Of a DNA stretch of 64,000 bases, positions 31,708 through 45,357 are shown piece by piece. Source of the stretch: Metabacillus schmidteae. Its GTDB lineage: Bacteria; Bacillota; Bacilli; Bacillales; Bacillaceae. A model generated the notes under the pieces. It made no database searches, had not been told where the DNA came from, and saw only the letters and a list, made by a program, of their open reading frames with translations. Each line of letters opens with the position of its first letter. Position 1 is the first letter of the stretch. The stretch is from positions 872,001-936,000 of the forward strand of contig NZ_CAESCH010000001.1 of the NCBI RefSeq assembly GCF_903166545.1, written 5' to 3'. A program made the position numbers and the translations under genes.

Positions 31708-32445
31708 ATGGGTAAATTACAAGACAAAGTAGCAGTGATTACTGGTGGTGCATCTGGTATCGGAGCTGCGACAGCACGTTTATTTGTTTCAGAGGGAGCA
31801 AAGGTCGTATTAGTAGATTTAAATGAAGAAAAGGGAAAGGCTTTTGAAAGTGAATTGAAAGCGCTTCATCGCAAAGCTCTTTTTATCAAAGCAAATATTA
31901 CAAGTGAAGAAGAGGTTGTTAATGTTTTTAAACAAACAGTTGAAGCGTTCGGAAAAGTAGATATTGTTTTCAATAATGCCGGTATTGGCCGAGTTCAACC
32001 TTCACATCAGTTAGAGTATTCAGAATGGAGAAACACGGTAAACGTTGATTTAGATGGTGTATTTTTAGTAGCCCGTGAATCTATTCGTGAAATGTTAAAA
32101 ACTGGAGAGGGTACAATCGTTAATACTGCATCTATGTACGGCTTGGTTGGATCACCTGGTTCAGCGGCATATAACGCTGCAAAGGGGGGAGTTGTTAACT
32201 TAACACGCTCACTAGCGCTTGAATATGCTGAACAAAACATTCGTGTTAACGCATTATGCCCAGGTTTCATTGATACTCCAATTATTCCGGAAGAAAGCAA
32301 ACAGGCATTAGCGGCAGTAACACCAATGAAACGTTTAGGACAAGCTGAAGAAATGGCAAAAGCCGTATTATTCTTGGCGTCTGATGATTCATCCTATATG
32401 ACAGGTAATACGTTAACAGTTGATGGTGGGTATACTGCGCAATAA
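31708..32445 (+). CDS. Short-chain dehydrogenase/reductase
   Basis: A 245-residue NAD(P)-dependent oxidoreductase of the classical SDR family. The cofactor loop TGGASGIGAATARLF is at residues 11-25 and NNAG at about 89-92. The catalytic Ser (NTASMYG), Tyr and Lys (YNAAKGG, about 153-157) are in place. ALCPGFIDTPI and the end DGGYTAQ are typical. The ATG at 31708 follows GTAGGAGG. The substrate cannot be told. It is the first gene of a two-gene operon with another SDR, divergent from the TetR gene. The pair could oxidise and reduce related alcohols or ketones. Confidence 0.9.
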   Translation: MGKLQDKVAVITGGASGIGAATARLFVSEGAKVVLVDLNEEKGKAFESELKALHRKALFIKANITSEEEVVNVFKQTVEAFGKVDIVFNNAGIGRVQPSHQLEYSEWRNTVNVDLDGVFLVARESIREMLKTGEGTIVNTASMYGLVGSPGSAAYNAAKGGVVNLTRSLALEYAEQNIRVNALCPGFIDTPIIPEESKQALAAVTPMKRLGQAEEMAKAVLFLASDDSSYMTGNTLTVDGGYTAQ

Positions 32446-32538
32446 TTATAAATAAGAAACTTCTATTTTGCACATAATTTTTAAAGGGTAATAGGTTACT
32501 TTCACCTATTAAATCGTAATAACAAGGAGGAACATTTA

Positions 32539-33324
32539 ATGAACAATCGTTTTGAAGAAAAAGTCGTCTTAATTACAGGTGCAGGATCAGGCTTAGGTCA
32601 AGCCTCTGCTTTACAAATCGCAAAAGAAGGAGCAAAACTTTCTCTAGTTGATTTGAACTCTGCATCACTAGAAGAAACAAAATCAAAAATAGCTGAAGTT
32701 GCACCGAATGCAGAAGTGTTACTTATCACTGCTGATGTTTCAGATGAAAAGGCTGTAGAAAGCTATGTAAATGAAACAAAAGAGAAGTTTGGTAAAATCG
32801 ATAGTTTCTTTAACAATGCAGGGATTGAAGGAAAACAAAACTTAACAGAAGATTATGGAATTGATGAATTTCAAAAAGTTGTTGCAATCAACTTAAATGG
32901 TGTATTTTATGGAATGAAATATGTTCTTAAAGTGATGAAAGAGCAAGGCTTTGGTTCAATTGTGAATACAGCATCTGTCGGTGGTATCCGCGGAGTAGGA
33001 AATCAATCTGGATATGCAGCAAGCAAACACGGAGTTGTTGGCTTAACGAAAAACTCCGGAATCGAATATGGTCAATTTGGAATTAGTATCAAAGCGATTG
33101 CACCAGGTGCGATTATGACACCGATGGTTGAGGGTTCTTTAAAACAAATTGATCCTGACAATTGGGAAGAAGTGGGGAAACAGTTTGTGGAACCAAACCC
33201 AATGAAACGTTTTGGTAAACCTGAAGAAGTAGGGTACCTGGTAGCTTTCCTTCTATCTGACCAAGCGAACTTTATCAATGCAACGGTTATTCCAATTGAC
33301 GGTGGACAATCATATAAATATTGA
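32539..33324 (+). CDS. Short-chain dehydrogenase/reductase
   Basis: A 261-residue classical SDR. The cofactor loop TGAGSGLGQASALQI lies at residues 14-28 and NNAGIEG at about 94. The catalytic residues are Ser in NTASVGG and Tyr-Lys in YAASKHG (about 160-164). The C-terminus has FINATVIPIDGGQSYKY. The ATG at 32539 follows ACAAGGAGG. It starts 93 bases after the first SDR gene, with only a modest hairpin between, so the two are probably cotranscribed under the TetR-type regulator. The two proteins are clearly different in sequence, so this is not a recent tandem copy. Confidence 0.9.
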   Translation: MNNRFEEKVVLITGAGSGLGQASALQIAKEGAKLSLVDLNSASLEETKSKIAEVAPNAEVLLITADVSDEKAVESYVNETKEKFGKIDSFFNNAGIEGKQNLTEDYGIDEFQKVVAINLNGVFYGMKYVLKVMKEQGFGSIVNTASVGGIRGVGNQSGYAASKHGVVGLTKNSGIEYGQFGISIKAIAPGAIMTPMVEGSLKQIDPDNWEEVGKQFVEPNPMKRFGKPEEVGYLVAFLLSDQANFINATVIPIDGGQSYKY

Positions 33325-33331
33325 TAGGTAG

Positions 33332-33362
33332 AAAAAAAGCATGGGTATTCCGTGCTTTTTTT
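33332..33362 (+). terminator. Terminator of the SDR operon
   Basis: AAAAAGCATGG and CCGTGCTTTTTTT pair with one G-T, around GTATT. Confidence 0.85.
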
Positions 33363-33474
33363 GATGTTATAAATTACACTTGCTAGTAGTAACGTATCTG
33401 AATATAAAAAGAGGATTAGGATGTTCATTTAATTAGAAACACTTCTCACTCTTAAAAACTATTAAAAAATAACC

Positions 33475-33596
33475 TTGACTATAAATTGCATATCAGTTAT
33501 TATTAGGTTCTGCCACAAAAGGCATGAAGAAATAATATTTTAACATAATACTTTTTAAAAAATGTTGTTGACTTCATAAACTGTAGGTGGTATGAT
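33475..33596 (+). promoter_or_regulatory. Tandem sigma-A promoters P1 and P2 of rRNA operon 2
   Basis: P1: TTGACT (33475-33480), 17-base spacer, TATTAT (33498-33503). P2: TTGACT (33568-33573), 17-base spacer, TATGAT (33591-33596). P2 and the leader are almost identical to operon 1; P1 keeps its boxes while the spacer differs. Confidence 0.88.
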
Positions 33597-33728
33597 AAAT
33601 ACCTAGTCGCTACTGACTAATAAATGATCTTTGAAAACTAAACAAAACCAAGCGTGCCAACGTTAATTTCGATTAACAAAAAAACGTACTATATAGTACA
33701 AAATTTTATTATGAGCTACATCAAACAC

Positions 33729-35292
<1,564 letters not shown>

Positions 35293-35493
35293 GGTACGCT
35301 TGGTATTTTGTTTAGTTTTGAGAGATCATTAGATCTTTCAATATATGTAATAAAACACATAGGATATGAATATCCTGTGCTTTATGTTCCTTGAAAACTA
35401 GATAACGATAACAATTCAAGTAATTCACTGAGTTTAAACGCTTAGTTTAGTGATTCTCTTATTAATGAAGTAAATGACATCTTCGATGTCGAA

Positions 35494-38422
<2,929 letters not shown>

Positions 38423-38512
38423 ATAAAAAGCGTAGGCTTAGTGAATTGAATTGTGAATCGTTATCTAGTTTTGAAGGAATATGTATTCTTTAATACTAAG
38501 TTAATAGTAATA

Positions 38513-38629
38513 GGGTTTCGAGGAACGAACAGTTCAAGGAATCGAATGAGGAGACACCGGAGCGTACTTCAGTACGTGAGGATGTTGACGAGTGAGATGA
38601 CGCAGAAATGTGAAGTTCATCGGAAGCCG
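38513..38629 (+). ncRNA. Structured repeat element, family 1, between 23S and 5S
   Basis: About 117 bases present here but absent from operon 1 at the same place. The core reads GACACCGGAG, a hairpin CGTAC-TTCA-GTACG (38563-38576), TGAGGATGTTGACGAG, TGACGCAGA and CATCGGAAGCCG. A related element (38868-38994) keeps the flanks ACCGGA, TGAGGAT, TGACGC and AAGCCG while the hairpin changes to ATGTGC / GCACAT. Paired changes support an RNA fold. The location recalls rRNA-linked ncRNA motifs of Bacillaceae (such as Bacillaceae-1), but identity is not established. Confidence 0.55.
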
Positions 38630-38641
38630 TAAACTATATTA

Positions 38642-38757
<116 letters not shown>

Positions 38758-38766
38758 AAGAAGAGG

Positions 38767-38797
38767 AAAAAGATCAGTAGAGATACTGGTCTTTTTT
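38767..38797 (+). terminator. Terminator of rRNA operon 2
   Basis: The same AAAGATCAGT / ACTGGTCTTT hairpin as in operon 1, followed by T residues. Confidence 0.9.
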
Positions 38798-38867
38798 GTT
38801 TTAATTAAATAGTTATAAAAAACCGAAGGTTTTCCCGTAAAGAGGTAGAGACAAAATACATCTACTA

Positions 38868-38994
38868 GCCTGAGGCTTGGGAGAAGCAAGAAGATCAAGG
38901 AAGCGCCGAAAGAGAAGACCGGAATGTGCGCAGTTGGCACATGAGGATCTGAACGAACAAGCTGACGCGGAGATTCGCCGCTTATCGCAAGCCG
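38868..38994 (+). ncRNA. Structured repeat element, family 2, copy 1
   Basis: Homologous to family 1 but with a different hairpin: ATGTGC (38924-38929) and GCACAT (38937-38942) around GCAGTTG, followed by the conserved TGAGGAT. A second hairpin is GCGG-AGATTCG-CCGC, followed by CTTATCGCAAG. It runs straight into a broken 5S sequence. Confidence 0.5.
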
Positions 38995-38998
38995 AAAT

Positions 38999-39072
<74 letters not shown>

Positions 39073-39142
39073 GTAAGAAGAGGGAAAAGATCAGTAGAGA
39101 TACTGGTCATTTTTGTATGATATGAAGTTTACCTGATATGTA

Positions 39143-39260
39143 GATTTTTGATGAATTTTGTAGAATAGTAGATAAATTAAAATAATCGAAGATAAGTTGC
39201 TGAAAATCGAAGATAAAATGAAATAATCGTTGATAAATCTTCATAATCGAAGATAAATTA
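39143..39260 (+). repeat. Second copy of the 20-21-bp array
   Basis: Nearly identical to the array behind operon 1 (21842-21957), including the preceding GTTTACCTGATATGTAGA segment. So the 3' flank of an rRNA operon has been duplicated together with the 5S end and terminator. Confidence 0.8.
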
Positions 39261-39280
39261 ACATAACACCCTACTAATGA

Positions 39281-39425
39281 GCGCGCAGTTGGCACATGAG
39301 GATCTGAACGAACAAGTTGACGCGGAGATTCGCCGCTTATCGCAAGCCGAAATCTGAACACTGAAGTTAAGCTCTTCAGTGCCATAGTTGTGGGGATCCC
39401 CTTGTGAGATTAATACATTGCCTAA
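39281..39425 (+). pseudogene. Truncated family 2 element plus decayed 5S fragment 2
   Basis: GCGCAGTTGGCACATGAGGA to GCAAGCCGA (39281-39349) repeats the 3' part of the family 2 element. A decayed 5S end follows (CTGAAGTTAAGCTCTTCAGT to ACATTGCC, 39354-39422). The order element-5S end is the same as at 38868-39072, so the junction was copied as a unit. Confidence 0.75.
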
Positions 39426-39552
39426 TAAGAAGCGGAAAAAGGAAAGTAGAGATATATATTTCTTTTTTTATAAATGAAAATGATAAAATTGGGAGCATTT
39501 ACAAATAATTTTAATGTCGGAAAATCTCAATGAGAATGGAGAATAAGAGAAT

Positions 39553-39915
39553 ATGACTCAAACCATTTACGAAAAGGTCGGAGGAGTAGAGGCTATCGCT
39601 AAGGTAGTGGATTACTTTTACTCAGAATTGGTATTGAAAGATGACACAGTTAACCATTTTTTCAAGAATATTGACATGAAAAAGCAACATAAACATCAGA
39701 CAAAATTTATAAGTTTTGCTTTAGGTGGTCCTAATCAATACTCAGGTAATTCTATGGAAAAAGCACATCAAGGATTAAATATTCAACCAGATCATTTTGA
39801 TAGTATAGTCAAACACCTACACGATGCTCTTTCTCATTTCGGTGTGGAGGAATTAGATATCAAGGTTGCATTAGAAAAAGTAGGATCCTTAAGGGATAAC
39901 ATAATTTACAAATAA
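39553..39915 (+). CDS. Truncated haemoglobin, group I (GlbN-like)
   Basis: A 120-residue haem protein of the 2-on-2 globin type, binding O2 or NO in the cytoplasm. It has the N-terminal IYEKVGGVEAIAKVVDYFY and the DTVNHFF helix. The FISFALGGP segment is followed by MEKAHQGLNI, whose His is the proximal haem ligand, and the end is the G-H helices (HFDSIVKHLHDAL, IKVALEKVGSLRD). The length is usual for group I. The ATG at 39553 follows AATGGAGAATAAG. It lies alone directly behind the rRNA debris. Its usual role is NO detoxification or oxygen handling. Confidence 0.93.
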   Translation: MTQTIYEKVGGVEAIAKVVDYFYSELVLKDDTVNHFFKNIDMKKQHKHQTKFISFALGGPNQYSGNSMEKAHQGLNIQPDHFDSIVKHLHDALSHFGVEELDIKVALEKVGSLRDNIIYK

Positions 39916-40035
39916 ACAGTAGTTACTTAGAGATTTATCGTAATGAGGCTATCTTACAAATGACCTAATAAATTATTACCTAAAACTGTTAATGAATTAT
40001 TTTTATATAGGGTGGATCAGAGTTCTGACTAGGCA

Positions 40036-40076
40036 AAATGACGGGTCACTGTTACTAAATCAGTGACCCGTCATTT
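40036..40076 (+). terminator. Bidirectional terminator, 16-bp stem
   Basis: AAATGACGGGTCACTG and CAGTGACCCGTCATTT pair perfectly between the convergent globin and symporter genes. Confidence 0.9.
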
Positions 40077-40154
40077 GTTTTACTATCCGAAATTATAAGA
40101 TTTTATGGTTGATAAACAGACTAAGGTTTTTACCATTTGCATTTAGAATAAGCC

Positions 40155-41501
40155 TTAAAGATTAACCACATTCTGTTCTGACAATCCACGGCGTCGTTCG
40201 AGTTCTTCACTCATTTCTTTTCGCTGACCGTCAAGCTTATAGAACAATGTAGATATGATGATAAGCGCACAAATCACCAATGGTGTCCAAATAAAGCTGA
40301 TTTCAATAAATTGAAGGGCAGTTGGTGTTTGGGCAGCATTTGGAACATATCCACCCATACTTAAAAGGAAACCAATAAATGCGCTTGCAAGTCCCATGCT
40401 TCCTTTTACGAAGAAGCCTTGGAAAGCTGCAATCATACCGGATATACTTCTGTTTTTCTTGTACTCAGAATAATCAATAACATCCGGCTGGATCGCGAAT
40501 GTCGTACCAAAGATTCCATAAATGCCAAGACCGGTAACGGCTAGACCTGCAACGAGCAGTACAGCAGATGATTTTCCGAAATAAATCATTAGGTCTCCAA
40601 TAATATAGATGGCAGTACTTAATAGCAGAACGTTTTTCTTTGGCATGATCTTTTGAAGCCATGGTAATAAAAACAGCATCGGCAATCCGGATAAAATTCC
40701 GAATAGTCCTACGAATGTCAGCCAATCAGTACGTCCCAGATTATATGTGAAATAATAAATGACAGTCGTATTTCTAATAACAAAAAGAGCAAAGTAAAGG
40801 AAATTTAAGATTAAGAAAATAAACGTTTGACCTGTCAATCCTTTTAAATCGTCTTTAATAGATGTTTTGCCAGGTTGAATTGATGGCGGAATAACTTCTT
40901 TTGTGCTCATAAAGGTATACACAAACAATATCATCGCTAATATACCGTAGAGTGTCATTGTAATTAGAAATCCTTTTTGTGTATCACCCTGTCCGAAGAA
41001 CTCTACTAACGGCATAGTAATCGACATTACTAAAGCGGTTCCAATTAATGCGCAAATCATTCTGGTTGATACTAACCAGTTGCGTTCATGAAGATCTGAA
41101 GTTAATCTTGGAACAATTGTATTTAAAGGAATATTGACAACTGTATATGCTGTACATAGCAAAGTATACGTAACATAAGCCCAAATGAGTTTTCCATTCG
41201 CACTGAAATCAGGAACAATAAATGTCATCACCGTAAAGATTGCAAATGGAAGAGCTCCGATTAAAAAGTAAGGTCTACCTTGTCCCCATCTCGTGTTTGT
41301 TCGGTCAACCAAGATTCCCATGCCTGTATCTGTTAAGGCATCAATAATTTTTGTTACTAGCATGAGTGTGCCTGCAGCTGCAGCAGTGATACCGAAGACA
41401 TCTGTATAAAAAAACATTAAATAAGAAGCCATTGTGCTGAAAACCAGGTTACAGCCTAAATCCCCAACACCATATCCGATTCTTTTTGTCCAATTTTTCA
41501 T
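40155..41501 (-). CDS. Glycoside/polyol:cation symporter (GPH family)
   Basis: A 448-residue membrane transporter with 12 predicted helices. ATG 41501 is preferred over the in-frame GTG at 41510, since AAAGGGATG lies in front of it and KNWTKRIGYGVGDLGCNLVF is the usual start. Family motifs are ALTDTGMGILVDRTNTRWGQGRPY (loop 2-3 region, split here over helices 2 and 3) and FGTTFAIQPDVIDYSEY. It should import a sugar, polyol or glycoside with a cation. It is the last gene of the minus-strand operon after the SDR and kinase genes, so its substrate is likely what those two enzymes convert. Confidence 0.9.
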   Translation of the reverse strand: MKNWTKRIGYGVGDLGCNLVFSTMASYLMFFYTDVFGITAAAAGTLMLVTKIIDALTDTGMGILVDRTNTRWGQGRPYFLIGALPFAIFTVMTFIVPDFSANGKLIWAYVTYTLLCTAYTVVNIPLNTIVPRLTSDLHERNWLVSTRMICALIGTALVMSITMPLVEFFGQGDTQKGFLITMTLYGILAMILFVYTFMSTKEVIPPSIQPGKTSIKDDLKGLTGQTFIFLILNFLYFALFVIRNTTVIYYFTYNLGRTDWLTFVGLFGILSGLPMLFLLPWLQKIMPKKNVLLLSTAIYIIGDLMIYFGKSSAVLLVAGLAVTGLGIYGIFGTTFAIQPDVIDYSEYKKNRSISGMIAAFQGFFVKGSMGLASAFIGFLLSMGGYVPNAAQTPTALQFIEISFIWTPLVICALIIISTLFYKLDGQRKEMSEELERRRGLSEQNVVNL

Positions 41502-41544
41502 GGAAATCACATCCCTTTATTGGTAATTTCTTTTATACTTAGCT

Positions 41545-41584
41545 GTTGATTGCAGCAAGAGGTTCTGTTTTCGCTGCAATCAAC
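41545..41584 (-). terminator. Intercistronic hairpin in the polyol operon
   Basis: GTTGATTGCAGC (41545-41556) and GCTGCAATCAAC (41573-41584) form a perfect twelve-pair stem with a 16-base loop between kinase and symporter. No T-run follows, so it may stabilise or process the mRNA rather than terminate it. Confidence 0.6.
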
Positions 41585-41606
41585 TACAAGGTTTAGCTCT
41601 ATTCAT

Positions 41607-43130
41607 TTAAGAGAGAGCTGTCAACGTTTTCATATCTTGCTTTAAATTGTTATAAACTGATTTGTAAACTTTATAATAGTCATTATATTTTTTGTGATTC
41701 TCCTCATTAGGCATAATTTTTTCATCTAAAACCTGCCATTGCTTCACGTCTTCATAGTTTAGAAGTCCTGTACCAATTCCGGCCAGCATGACATCTCCCA
41801 TATTTGCTTCAACATCATGGACAGGACAAACAACGGGGTAACCGGTCACATCTGCGAAGATTTGTCTCCATAGTGTTGACTTGGTGACACCACCTGCAAG
41901 CAGGATATATTCGCCTAGTTCTTCACCGGTTGCTTCCATGGCATCACGGAGTGAAAATGCAACAGCTTCTAAAAATGCCCGATAAATATGAGCCTTTGAA
42001 TGAGCTAGGGAAAGTCCGACAATGGTTCCTTTTGCATCTGAATCCCAAATAGGGCTTCTTTCTCCCATAAAGTATGGAAGGACAATTAATCCCTCGCTGC
42101 CAGCCGGAATGTTCGCTGCTTGTTCATTTAGCACATCATAGGCATTTTTTCCACCGGCTTTTTCCTGCTCAATTTCAAATTGACACATGGTTTGACGGAA
42201 CCATTTCACAATTGCTCCTGCTGTTGCTCCGCCTGCAAAATAGTAAGATAAGTTTTTTGCATCATAAAGGTAAGGCCAAACGATCAAATCTTTTCCTTTT
42301 ACAGGTTTGTCAGAAATTAATGCTGCACACATGGAGGTTCCGATCGCTGCTGCGTAAATACCGGATTCAAAGACACCGAGACCGATATTTGCGGCACCAC
42401 AGTCAATTCCGCTTGCGATAACCGGCATTCCTTCAGATAAACCGAGCTCTGCTGCAGCTTCTTTCGTTAATCCGCCAACAATATCCGTTGATTCTACGAT
42501 CTTCTCCGGCATCATAGATAGAGGAATTCCCATTTTATCCATCATTTCTTTTGACCATGTTCTATTGTTCATATCGAAAATGCCGCCGATATTTCCTGCA
42601 GAGGAATAATCAATAGCAACTTCACCAGTTAGCTTATAAATGACATAATCATTTGGTGGGAGAAAGAGCTTGGTTTTCTTCCAGTTTTCCGGTTCGTTGT
42701 TTTTCATCCATAATATTTTTGTATATCCATAGTAAGGATCAGCGCCATTATGGGTGATTTCCAGCAGTTTTTCTTCTCCGATCGTATCTAAGACCCACTT
42801 TGTTTCTGCCTCTGCCCGGCGATCCATCCAGATCATACATGGACGAACAGGCTCCATTTGTTCATCAAGTGGAATCCCGGAACCTCCATAAAGACCGCTA
42901 ATTGCAATTCCGTGAATTTTTTCGGCTGGAATTCCTGACTTTTGAACTGTATGTTTAATTGAAGCTTTGGCCGCTTGAAGCCATACATCAGGCCATTGCT
43001 CAGCCCATAAAGGCTTTGGAGTCAAGACATCATATTCTTGTAAGTCCTGCGCAATGAGGTTGCCATCTGTGTCCATTAAGATCGTTTTGGTACCAGATGT
43101 TCCGATATCTGTTCCGAGTAGGTAGTTCAT
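41607..43130 (-). CDS. FGGY-family carbohydrate kinase (xylulokinase-like)
   Basis: A 507-residue cytoplasmic kinase that uses ATP to phosphorylate a ketose or polyol. ATG 43130 follows AAAGGAG. The N-terminal ATPase loop is LLGTDIGTSGTKTILMDTDG (residues 4-23). RPCMIWMDRRAEAE (about 97) and NDYVIYKLTGE are domain I signatures. SGIDCGAANIGLG and LPYFMGERSPIWD lie in the cleft. LLAGGVTKSTLWRQIFADVTG in domain II is the FGGY motif. The length is normal. The neighbouring polyol-type dehydrogenase suggests that a polyol is oxidised to a ketose, which this kinase phosphorylates; the actual sugar is unknown. Confidence 0.92.
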   Translation of the reverse strand: MNYLLGTDIGTSGTKTILMDTDGNLIAQDLQEYDVLTPKPLWAEQWPDVWLQAAKASIKHTVQKSGIPAEKIHGIAISGLYGGSGIPLDEQMEPVRPCMIWMDRRAEAETKWVLDTIGEEKLLEITHNGADPYYGYTKILWMKNNEPENWKKTKLFLPPNDYVIYKLTGEVAIDYSSAGNIGGIFDMNNRTWSKEMMDKMGIPLSMMPEKIVESTDIVGGLTKEAAAELGLSEGMPVIASGIDCGAANIGLGVFESGIYAAAIGTSMCAALISDKPVKGKDLIVWPYLYDAKNLSYYFAGGATAGAIVKWFRQTMCQFEIEQEKAGGKNAYDVLNEQAANIPAGSEGLIVLPYFMGERSPIWDSDAKGTIVGLSLAHSKAHIYRAFLEAVAFSLRDAMEATGEELGEYILLAGGVTKSTLWRQIFADVTGYPVVCPVHDVEANMGDVMLAGIGTGLLNYEDVKQWQVLDEKIMPNEENHKKYNDYYKVYKSVYNNLKQDMKTLTALS

Positions 43131-43174
43131 AGTTAGTCTCCTTTATAACAAAAAAATCACATTCTATTAGTCTA

Positions 43175-43951
43175 TTAAATAGCAGTAAAAGCTCCATCTA
43201 TCACAAAGTCAGAACCTGTTGTAAAGCTGCTTGTGTCACCGGCAAGATACACACAGATTGATTGAAGTTCTTCAGGTTTACCCATACGTTTAAGCGGTGC
43301 CATTTCATTCCACTGTTGGATTAATGGTTGTAGGCTAGGAGAATTCAATGTAAGCTCAGTTCCGATATAGCCGGGGCTAATGCAATTCCCCCGTACCCCT
43401 CTAGTTGCCCATTCAACCGCCAGTGATTTTGTTAGCTGGATAACACCTGCTTTAGAAGCATTGTAAGAGCATTGCGGCTGTGGCACATTCACAATATGGC
43501 CGGACATAGAAGCCGTATTAATAATTGAACCGCCACCTTGCTTTAACATGACTTTTCCTGCTGCTTGTGCTGTTAAAAATACACCAGTTAAGTTAATATC
43601 AATGACTTTTTTCCACTGATCCAATGTCATCTCTTCTGCTGGAATGTTCATACAAATTCCTGCGTTACAGAAGGCAACATCTAAACGACCGAACGTATCA
43701 AGGATGACTTCAATCATATTGTCAACGTCTTCCTGTTTTGTTACATCTGCTTGAATTGCAATCGCTTTAATTTTATTGTTTTTTTCCAGCTCTTCAGCTG
43801 TCTTCTTTGCTTCATCTATATCTAAGTCAACGATCGCTAAATCTGCTCCTGCTTCAGCAAAAGCTGTTGCAACACTTTTACCAATACCTCTTGCACCACC
43901 CGTAACAAAAATTTTCTTTCCATCTAATCGCATTTTTTCGATAATACCCAT
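43175..43951 (-). CDS. Polyol/sugar short-chain dehydrogenase
   Basis: A 258-residue SDR starting at ATG 43951 behind GAGAGGAG; a start at 43969 lacks a site. VTGGARGIGKSVATAF is the cofactor loop and CNAGI marks the nucleotide-binding core. Catalytic residues are Ser in NTASMSG and Tyr-Lys in YNASKAG (about 166-170). ISPGYIGTEL and DGAFTAI end the fold. It most resembles arabinitol/sorbose-type reductases. It is the first gene of the three-gene operon with the kinase and symporter, and is divergent from the ROK regulator. It probably oxidises the imported polyol to a ketose. Confidence 0.88.
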   Translation of the reverse strand: MGIIEKMRLDGKKIFVTGGARGIGKSVATAFAEAGADLAIVDLDIDEAKKTAEELEKNNKIKAIAIQADVTKQEDVDNMIEVILDTFGRLDVAFCNAGICMNIPAEEMTLDQWKKVIDINLTGVFLTAQAAGKVMLKQGGGSIINTASMSGHIVNVPQPQCSYNASKAGVIQLTKSLAVEWATRGVRGNCISPGYIGTELTLNSPSLQPLIQQWNEMAPLKRMGKPEELQSICVYLAGDTSSFTTGSDFVIDGAFTAI

Positions 43952-43989
43952 TATTATTACTCCTCTCAAACTTACATAAATATATTTTG

Positions 43990-44144
43990 TAAAAACACTT
44001 TATAAAATTAATTTATATAATATATCCTTTTCCTGTCATAGTCAACAGGAACAAAATAAACAAATGGCAAGAAGTTTCTTGCCAAAGTTGTTTTTGGAGG
44101 AGTTTTTGTGATATATTTTAAGCATTAAAAGTGAAGTGTTTTTA
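43990..44144 (+). promoter_or_regulatory. Divergent control region with paired ROK-type operator candidates
   Basis: TAAAAACACTT (43990-44000) and its exact inverse AAGTGTTTTTA (44134-44144) flank the divergent starts of the polyol operon and the regulator gene, 134 bases apart. Two such sites would let one repressor, perhaps by looping, control both directions. Confidence 0.5.
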
Positions 44145-44174
44145 TAAAAATGTTTTATATAATGGGGTATTCTT

Positions 44175-45299
44175 ATGGATCAGAGCATCACACTTAAAGA
44201 TGTGAAAAGAAGCAATTATTCATCGATCTATCATCTTATCTATCAAAATGGAAAGCTTTCAAAACAAGAAATTGCGAATCAACTTCATTTGAGTTTACCA
44301 ACAGTCACCCAAAATCTTGTTAGGTTAGAAAAGGAAAAGTTAATTGAAAAAAATGGACAGTTTGAATCTTCAGTCGGAAGACGAGCAACTGCCTATGCGA
44401 TATGTCCTCAGGCCCGGGTCAGCATTGGTGTGGAAATTCAAAAGAAGAAAGTAAGAATATTAGCGATAGATTTACTAGGCGGTACATGTCAGAAAACAGA
44501 ACTGCCGCTTACGTACTCGAATGAAGAGAGCTATTACAATGCATTAAGCTATGCTGTCCAATCCTTTATTGCTGATCTTAATGTAGAGAAAGAACAGGTA
44601 CTCGGTATTGGTTTTGCTGTTCAAGCCCTTACTTCAATAGATGGACAAAGTATTACGTATGGAAAAATCTTAAACTCTACCGGTGTAAATATTGAGGTTA
44701 TTTCGCAATATCTTGATTATCCATGCATGTTTGTACATGATGCTAAGGGAGCTGCAACAGCAGAGCTGTGGATGAGAAATGATATTGGAGACGCAGTCTA
44801 TTTATCAATCGGAATGCATCTCGGTGGAGCAATTATTATGAATGGGCAAATTGAGATGGGGAAAGAGGGCCATAGCGGTACAGTTGAACATATGACGATA
44901 GATCCCAATGGTCCGGAGTGTTATTGCGGGAAAAAAGGATGTATGGAGACTTACTGCTCAGTTAACGCACTTTTAGAAGAAGATGAATCTTTAGATGGTT
45001 TCTTTCAACAACTTCGTTCAGGTTCACCTTCCTTTGTGGAAAGGTGGAACGCCTTTTTAGACCATCTTGCCTACTCTATCAATAATATTCATCTTGTCAT
45101 TAACAGAGAATTTATTCTAGGTGGGCATATTTCACCTTATTTACAACAGAGTGATATAGATCTTTTGCATGAAATAATCAATGAAAAAACAGCTTTTCCA
45201 AGTAAAGACCCGTTCATCCATATTAGCCGTTCACCGGAAAATGGAGTTCCAATAGGTGCAGCAATTCCGTTTATTAAGGGGTTTTTGAGTGCGATATAA
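44175..45299 (+). CDS. ROK-family transcriptional repressor (NagC/XylR type)
   Basis: A 374-residue regulator. Residues about 10-65 form a winged helix-turn-helix (GKLSKQEIANQLHLSLPTVT). The rest is a sugar-kinase-like ROK domain with LGIGFAVQA and SIGMHLGGAIIMNGQIEMG. The zinc site CYCGKKGCMETYCS (about 253-266) and the conserved GHSGTVEHM before it are intact. It is expected to bind operator DNA until a sugar or sugar phosphate releases it. The ATG at 44175 has only a weak site. It is divergent from the polyol operon and most likely represses it. Confidence 0.9.
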   Translation: MDQSITLKDVKRSNYSSIYHLIYQNGKLSKQEIANQLHLSLPTVTQNLVRLEKEKLIEKNGQFESSVGRRATAYAICPQARVSIGVEIQKKKVRILAIDLLGGTCQKTELPLTYSNEESYYNALSYAVQSFIADLNVEKEQVLGIGFAVQALTSIDGQSITYGKILNSTGVNIEVISQYLDYPCMFVHDAKGAATAELWMRNDIGDAVYLSIGMHLGGAIIMNGQIEMGKEGHSGTVEHMTIDPNGPECYCGKKGCMETYCSVNALLEEDESLDGFFQQLRSGSPSFVERWNAFLDHLAYSINNIHLVINREFILGGHISPYLQQSDIDLLHEIINEKTAFPSKDPFIHISRSPENGVPIGAAIPFIKGFLSAI

Positions 45300-45303
45300 T
45301 TGA

Positions 45304-45332
45304 GACTTCAACATTAGTTGAGGTCTTTTTTT
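45304..45332 (+). terminator. Terminator of the ROK gene
   Basis: GACTTCAAC and GTTGAGGTC pair around ATTA, followed by seven T. Confidence 0.9.
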
Positions 45333-45357
45333 GTACGTTCAGAAAATATAAAATTGG

